From assembly GCA_045114665.1 (NCBI GenBank), contig JBGUKW010000305.1, positions 1 to 30,121 on the forward strand: a stretch of DNA of 30,121 nucleotides. Reading direction: 5' to 3'. Position numbers and translations under genes: made by a program. The notes under the pieces were generated by a model. It did no database searches and was not told the DNA's origin. It saw only the letters and a program-made list of their open reading frames with translations. Shown here piece by piece: positions 25,718-30,121 of the stretch; position 1 is the first letter of the stretch; each line of letters begins with the position of its first letter. The DNA comes from CADAWZ01 sp045114665. GTDB lineage: Bacteria; Vulcanimicrobiota; CADAWZ01.

Positions 25718-25731
25718 AATGTTTTTTATTT

Positions 25732-28700
25732 TTAAATTAAATCTTGATTATCTGTCCATAATTCACATTGAGTAATTACAGTTTGTAATGCCTCATCCAT
25801 TCCATCTGGTGGATAATTGTGATTTTTCAAGATTTTTTTTACCAACATTCGCATTTTAGCTCTTGCCGATTCTCTCTTTTGCCAATCAATAGTGTAACTA
25901 TTTCTAATTTTTTCCGAAAGTTCTTTTGTTATTGCTATTAACTCTTTATTTTCATAAAAATCTTTAATAGCCTGTGGCTTTGTAAGTGCATCATAAAAAG
26001 CGAGTTCATCTGCAGTAAGCCCCATTTGCTCGCCTTCTTTTTTTGCTGTGGCTATTTGTTTTGCAAGATTGAGTAATTCTTGGATGACCTCTTCATTCGT
26101 CAACATGCCGTTTAAATAACGATTCATTGTTCTTTGAATGATTTCACTAAATTTTTCAGATTTAACAACATTGTTACGACGATATACGGAGACTTGCTCA
26201 GCTATCAATTTTTTCAATAACTCAATGGCGAGATTTTTTTCTTTCATTTTTGAAATTTCTTCTAAAAATTTTGGGTCAAATAAAGAAAATTCTTCTGATA
26301 CATCTGAGAAAAGATTAATTACTCCTTCACTTTTAATGCTTTGACTGAGAAGAGCATTTATTCTCTCATTAATTTCCTTTAGAGAAAATTTCTTGCCTTC
26401 CCCTTGATTTAAAATACGCATTACAAGAACTCTTACAGATTCAAAAAATGCTGTTTCAATACGCAATTTTTTTTCTGTAATTGAAGAACATAGAGAAAGG
26501 GCTTGACAAAGCATTAGTGCTTCTTTCAAAAAATCTTCACAATCTTTTTTCTTATCAACTGCAAGAATAAAATTGACTCCTCCATTAATAGTTTTAGCTC
26601 GTTCAATATTTGTTCCAGTCATAAATTTAGAGTAATCATATCCATGGAATATATCACGGCAAATAGATAACTTTTCTAAAAATTTAGGATAAGCCATTTT
26701 TGAAATATCGGTATCACCATAATTTTTATTATCACGAGAAGTATAATCTTTCATTGCCTCTTTTAATTTACGAGCAATACCGACATAATCAACTATCAAA
26801 CCTCCTTCTTTATTAGCAAAAACACGATTAACTCGAGCTATTGCCTGCATGAGATTACAGCCTTGCATTGGCTTATAAACATACATAGTAGCAAGAGAAG
26901 GGACATCAAAACCTGTCAACCACATATCAACAACAATGGCAATTTTCAAAGGGCTTCCATTATCTTTAAATTTTTTGGCAAGCTCATCTCTGTTACGCTT
27001 ATTTCCTACAACTGCACGCCACTCTTCAGGGTCTTTATTGCTTTCTGTCATAACTACAGCAACTTTTTCTGTCCAAGATGGTCTTAATTCCATTATCCGA
27101 TAATATATTTTCATTGCAATATCACGAGAATATGCAACAATCATCGCTTTACCTGTCAATAAATTAGCTCTATGATTTTCGTAATGATCGAGTATATCAT
27201 TTACAAGAGAATCTATAGTTTCTTCATTGCCGAGGATAGATTCCATCTGTCCAAGCTCTTTTTTACTTTTTTGAATGACTTCAGGGTCAGCATTATTTGC
27301 CATAATATCATATTCTGTATCAATCAAATCAAGTGTTGTTTTATCCAGTTTAAGCTTCATGACACGGCTCTCATAATAGACAGGACGAGTCGCTCCGTCT
27401 TCTACGGCTTGGGTCATATCATAGACATCAATATAATTTCCAAAAACTTCATAAGTGCTTCTATCTTTTAGTGAAATTGGAGTTCCTGTAAAACCAATAT
27501 ATGTTGCATTTGGCAAACTATTACGGATTATGCGAGCAATTCCAGTTTTAATTTGTCCAGTCTCTGGATCAACTTTTTCTCTCAGTCCATATTGACTGCG
27601 ATGTGCTTCATCTGCCATAACAATAATATTTCTACGCTCGGAAAGAGGCTCATGTGATTCCTCAAATTTTTGCATAGTTGTAAAAATAATGCCATTTGCT
27701 TTTCTTCCATTTAATAGAGATTTTAAATGCTCTCTATTTTCGGCATGCATTGGGTCTTGACGCAAGAAATTTTTACATTTAGCAAATTGACCGAAAAGCT
27801 GATCATCTAAATCATTTCTATCTGTAAGAACAACAATAGTTGGACTATCCAATGCTTCCTGCAAAAGATGAGCATAAAATACCATTGACAGAGATTTTCC
27901 ACTCCCCTGTGTGTGCCAAAAAACGCCACCTTTGCCATCTGTTTTAGTTGCATTTATAGTAGATTCAATAGCTTTATTAACTGCAAAATATTGATGATAA
28001 CCAGCCAATATCTTAAATTTTCTCAATCCTTCATCAGAAAAACAGATAAAATTTTTTATGATATTTAGCAATCGTTTTTTCTCAAAAATTCCCTCAAAAA
28101 ATGTATTATAATCTGCATATTGTGTGTTTTCATAACTACCATCTTTTGTTTTCCATTCCATAAATCTATCTTCGCCAGATGTAATAGTTCCAGCTTTTGT
28201 AGTTGAAAAGTCACTGATAACACAGATACAATTATAAATGAACATTGAGGGGATTTCTTGCATATAATTTCTTATCTGTAGATATGCGTCTGTAATATTT
28301 GTTTCTTCTCTTGACGGAGATTTTAGCTCTACAAGCACAATAGGTAATCCATTGAGAAATACAAGTAAATCAGGTCGTCTATTGCTGTTTTCAACAAATG
28401 TCCACTGGTTGGCAATTATGAAAGAGTTATTATCAGGATTTTTATAATCAACAAGATAAACGAGATTTGCATGTTCTTCACCTTTAAAAAGATATCTTAC
28501 TTCGATTCCGTGCTGAATATAATCCATAAAAACAGCATTTTTCTGAACAAGTTCTGCATTTTCAAAATTTTTAAGTTTAAATAAAGCGTCATTTATAGCT
28601 TCCTCTGGTAATGACGGATTTAATCTCTTTAAAGCATCTTTCAGTTCTTCTTCATATGTTGGAATATTATAATCTCGTTCAACACTTGGACCGTAAATAT

Positions 28701-28773
28701 GATTGTAGCCCATATTTTGGAATACTTCTATAATTATGTTTTCATAATCAGTTTCATTGAAACATTCTGTCAT
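25732..28773 (-). CDS. hsdR: Type I restriction enzyme R subunit
   Basis: The motor and nuclease subunit of a type I restriction system, full length at 1013 residues. The N-terminal PD-(D/E)XK nuclease has Asp135, Glu149 and Lys151 (RRPDLLVFLNG ... VELKSP). The superfamily 2 translocase has Walker A HTQGSGKS (287-294), DEAH (388-391), GFTGTP (427-432) and QAIARVNR for motif VI. A helical C-terminal region follows that would contact HsdM. GCGAGG lies about 12 bases before the ATG, behind a near-consensus promoter. No hsdM or complete hsdS is in the window. Arg codons are often CGT/CGA here, whereas the neighbouring housekeeping genes mostly use AGA, which suggests later acquisition. Confidence 0.96.
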   Translation of the reverse strand: MTECFNETDYENIIIEVFQNMGYNHIYGPSVERDYNIPTYEEELKDALKRLNPSLPEEAINDALFKLKNFENAELVQKNAVFMDYIQHGIEVRYLFKGEEHANLVYLVDYKNPDNNSFIIANQWTFVENSNRRPDLLVFLNGLPIVLVELKSPSREETNITDAYLQIRNYMQEIPSMFIYNCICVISDFSTTKAGTITSGEDRFMEWKTKDGSYENTQYADYNTFFEGIFEKKRLLNIIKNFICFSDEGLRKFKILAGYHQYFAVNKAIESTINATKTDGKGGVFWHTQGSGKSLSMVFYAHLLQEALDSPTIVVLTDRNDLDDQLFGQFAKCKNFLRQDPMHAENREHLKSLLNGRKANGIIFTTMQKFEESHEPLSERRNIIVMADEAHRSQYGLREKVDPETGQIKTGIARIIRNSLPNATYIGFTGTPISLKDRSTYEVFGNYIDVYDMTQAVEDGATRPVYYESRVMKLKLDKTTLDLIDTEYDIMANNADPEVIQKSKKELGQMESILGNEETIDSLVNDILDHYENHRANLLTGKAMIVAYSRDIAMKIYYRIMELRPSWTEKVAVVMTESNKDPEEWRAVVGNKRNRDELAKKFKDNGSPLKIAIVVDMWLTGFDVPSLATMYVYKPMQGCNLMQAIARVNRVFANKEGGLIVDYVGIARKLKEAMKDYTSRDNKNYGDTDISKMAYPKFLEKLSICRDIFHGYDYSKFMTGTNIERAKTINGGVNFILAVDKKKDCEDFLKEALMLCQALSLCSSITEKKLRIETAFFESVRVLVMRILNQGEGKKFSLKEINERINALLSQSIKSEGVINLFSDVSEEFSLFDPKFLEEISKMKEKNLAIELLKKLIAEQVSVYRRNNVVKSEKFSEIIQRTMNRYLNGMLTNEEVIQELLNLAKQIATAKKEGEQMGLTADELAFYDALTKPQAIKDFYENKELIAITKELSEKIRNSYTIDWQKRESARAKMRMLVKKILKNHNYPPDGMDEALQTVITQCELWTDNQDLI

Positions 28774-28817
28774 ATCAAAAAACGCCTCGCATGTTGTGTA
28801 AATGTAGAGTGTTTTTT

Positions 28818-28846
28818 ATTATATAATATCTCCAAAGATATTGCAA
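28818..28846 (-). promoter_or_regulatory. Strong hsdR promoter with dyad in the spacer
   Basis: On the minus strand TTGCAA (28846-28841), a 17-base spacer and TATAAT (28823-28818) form a near-consensus sigma-70 promoter 45 bases before the hsdR start. The spacer region holds a perfect 7-bp dyad AATATCT-CCAA-AGATATT (28824-28841 on the plus strand), placed where a repressor would block RNA polymerase. Confidence 0.75.
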
Positions 28847-28870
28847 ACATATTTTGTAGCAGGTATTTAG

Positions 28871-29545
28871 ATAAATGAGAATTTACAAGAACAGGCACAG
28901 GCAATTTTTAAAAATTTAATAAATAATTTAGAAAATAACGGAATCATAGGTGATTATTGTTCTATAAAATCAGGATTTGCATTTAAAAATTCTTGGTGGG
29001 AAAAATCAGGTATAAAAGTAATAAAAATAGGTAGTATCAATCAAGATTATTTAAATATTAATAATTGTTCTTATGTTTCATCTGATAAAATAAATAAAAT
29101 TTCTCCTATTTTTAAATTAAAAGGTGGTGATTTAGTAATTGCTTTAACTGGTGCGACTTTAGGAAAATTTGCAATCGTGCCTGAAATAAAGGAAATTGTT
29201 TTTGTAAATCAAAGAGTAGGAAAATTTTTATTAGGAGATGAACCATTAGAAAAGTTGCCATATATTTATTGTTTATTGAAACAAAATAGAATATATGATG
29301 AATTACTTAATAGAAGTAATGGGACAGCTCAATCTAATATAAGTCCTTTTGATATTATGTCAATTTCTTGTGTTATTCTTGAAGAATCTATAATAAAAAA
29401 ATTTAATCTAAAAACAAAAGCAATGTTTGAATTGATTATAAATAATCAGCTTCAAAACAAACAACTTGCCGATCTTCGAGACACTTTGTTACCTCGTTTG
29501 ATGTCAGGAGAACTTGATGTATCAGCTCTTAAATATAAAATTTAA
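28871..29545 (+). pseudogene. hsdS: Type I specificity subunit fragment, 3' half without a start codon
   Basis: An open frame of 224 codons reads INENLQEQAQAIFKNLI (the end of the central conserved region of HsdS), then one target-recognition domain (IKSGFAFKNSWWEKSGIKV ... GGDLVIALTGATLG), and the C-terminal conserved helix ending LADLRDTLLPRLMSGELDVS. An in-frame TAG (28868-28870) lies immediately before the first conserved residue. No ATG, GTG or TTG in this frame occurs before the GTG at 29177, inside the recognition domain, and the ATG at 28875 is in another frame. The first recognition domain and N-terminus are missing. It points away from hsdR. It is either a decayed remnant or a silent cassette for recombination with a full hsdS elsewhere. 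Confidence 0.85.
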
Positions 29546-29548
29546 TAG

Positions 29549-29589
29549 AAAAAAAAACTCCAGCTAAGATTTTAGCTGAAGTTTTTTTA
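29549..29589. terminator. Bidirectional terminator after the hsdS fragment
   Basis: ACTCCAGCTAA (29557-29567) pairs with TTAGCTGAAGT (29572-29582) with one mismatch and a 4-base loop, flanked by an A-run and a T-run. It serves the hsdS fragment and the converging gene ending at 29614. Confidence 0.8.
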
Positions 29590-29613
29590 GAAAGATAATG
29601 TGTTAAAATTATG

Positions 29614-30121
29614 TTATGCCATTTGTGCTGAAAGTGCTTGAACATCCTTTAATGGCAAATTTAAATTATCCGCAATTTCTTCAAGACTATATATTCCTTT
29701 TTTTATCATCCTTTTAGCTGTTTCTAACAGAGTAGTCGTTGTTATTTTTTTTTCCAGTTTCTTTTCCAATCTTTCTTTCATTTTCTTTTCTTTTTCTTTA
29801 AAAAATTTATTGTATGTTTTTTGGAGTGTAGGCGATAGTTCCATAAATCCCTCCTCAGTTGTTTTTAAAAATTTTACTTTTTCAGCCAAATCGTCAAAAT
29901 AAAATTCATCAGGGTTTTTACATTTAAAATCATGTATAAGTTTACCTATGTTATCGTTACCTTTATAAGCACCATTTACATAATATATATAAGAACGATC
30001 ATTAAATGGCTTGTTATTATGTTCAAAAACTCTGTGAATTTTGTAAATAGGCAAACCTTCTCCAAATACATCTGTTTCAGTTATAAAAATAACAAAAGTT
30101 GTCGGAAGGTCTTTAAAATCA
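29614..30121 (-). CDS. Rpn/PD-(D/E)XK transposase-type protein, 5' end cut by the window
   Basis: The reading frame stays open to the right edge, so only the C-terminal 168 residues are seen. In-frame sequence to the edge reads DFKDLPTTFVIFITETDVFG and continues into GLPIYKIHRVFEHNNKPF, SYIYYVNGAYKG and PDEFYFDDLAEKVKFLKTTE. This is the typical C-terminal half of Rpn-family recombination-promoting nucleases, also annotated as PD-(D/E)XK family transposases. A Lys/Glu coil and a short helical end (SLEEIADNLNLPLKDVQALS) follow. The catalytic core should lie partly outside the window. An internal TTG at 30054 is not the real start. Its place beside hsdR/hsdS fits a mobile, defence-rich region. 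Confidence 0.85.
   Translation of the reverse strand, partial: DFKDLPTTFVIFITETDVFGEGLPIYKIHRVFEHNNKPFNDRSYIYYVNGAYKGNDNIGKLIHDFKCKNPDEFYFDDLAEKVKFLKTTEEGFMELSPTLQKTYNKFFKEKEKKMKERLEKKLEKKITTTTLLETAKRMIKKGIYSLEEIADNLNLPLKDVQALSAQMA

Noticed and set aside
28875..28919. ATG at 28875 as the start of the hsdS fragment
   Set aside because: It lies in a different frame and reaches a stop after 14 codons; the hsdS frame has no usable start before 29177.
29177..29545. A 122-residue protein from GTG 29177
   Set aside because: HsdS similarity extends in frame well upstream to 28871, so this is only the tail of a larger truncated gene.

Overview
The window is A+T-rich (roughly 30% G+C by eye) and densely coded, with short intergenic gaps and the standard genetic code. 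A lipobox-bearing alpha-2-macroglobulin with an intact thioester and a GmhA-type heptose isomerase suggest a diderm (Gram-negative-type) bacterium. The mix of genes fits no well-known order that I can name, so I do not assign a phylum. No rRNA, tRNA or CRISPR array is visible.

Layout. (1) 143-5535, minus strand: a probable operon reading GmhA-glycosyltransferase fusion, small membrane protein, def, fmt, secreted Lys-rich repeat protein. It ends in a strong terminator at about 97-136; two further hairpins of unknown role lie at 1-80. (2) 5681-11230, plus strand: a membrane protein and a phosphoribosyltransferase-like protein, then tgt-secD-secF with a terminator. (3) 11231-11694: a gene-free spacer holding a 147-bp element bounded by 18-bp inverted repeats. 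(4) 11695-14601, plus strand: tmk and tex, closed by a bidirectional terminator. (5) 14650-19092, minus strand: a small unknown gene, holB, ricT with a very long low-complexity tail, and namZ. (6) 19093-19483: an extremely A+T-rich spacer. (7) 19484-25141, minus strand: the 1885-residue alpha-2-macroglobulin lipoprotein. (8) 25235-30121: gtrA and then an accessory block: hsdR with its own strong promoter, a start-less 3' half of hsdS on the opposite strand, and the end of a PD-(D/E)XK Rpn/transposase-type gene cut by the window edge.

How the genes relate. def and fmt together handle N-formyl-methionine; secD and secF power protein export; tmk and holB serve DNA precursor supply and replication; ricT and tex are linked to RNA metabolism and transcription; gmhA-GT4, gtrA, namZ and the macroglobulin concern the cell envelope. 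The most notable points are the GmhA-GT4 fusion, an enlarged SecF whose conserved transmembrane Asp is Asn, an Fmt whose catalytic Asn is Cys, and the truncated hsdS cassette next to an hsdR promoter that has a perfect dyad between its -35 and -10 boxes. I found no clearly new multi-gene system.
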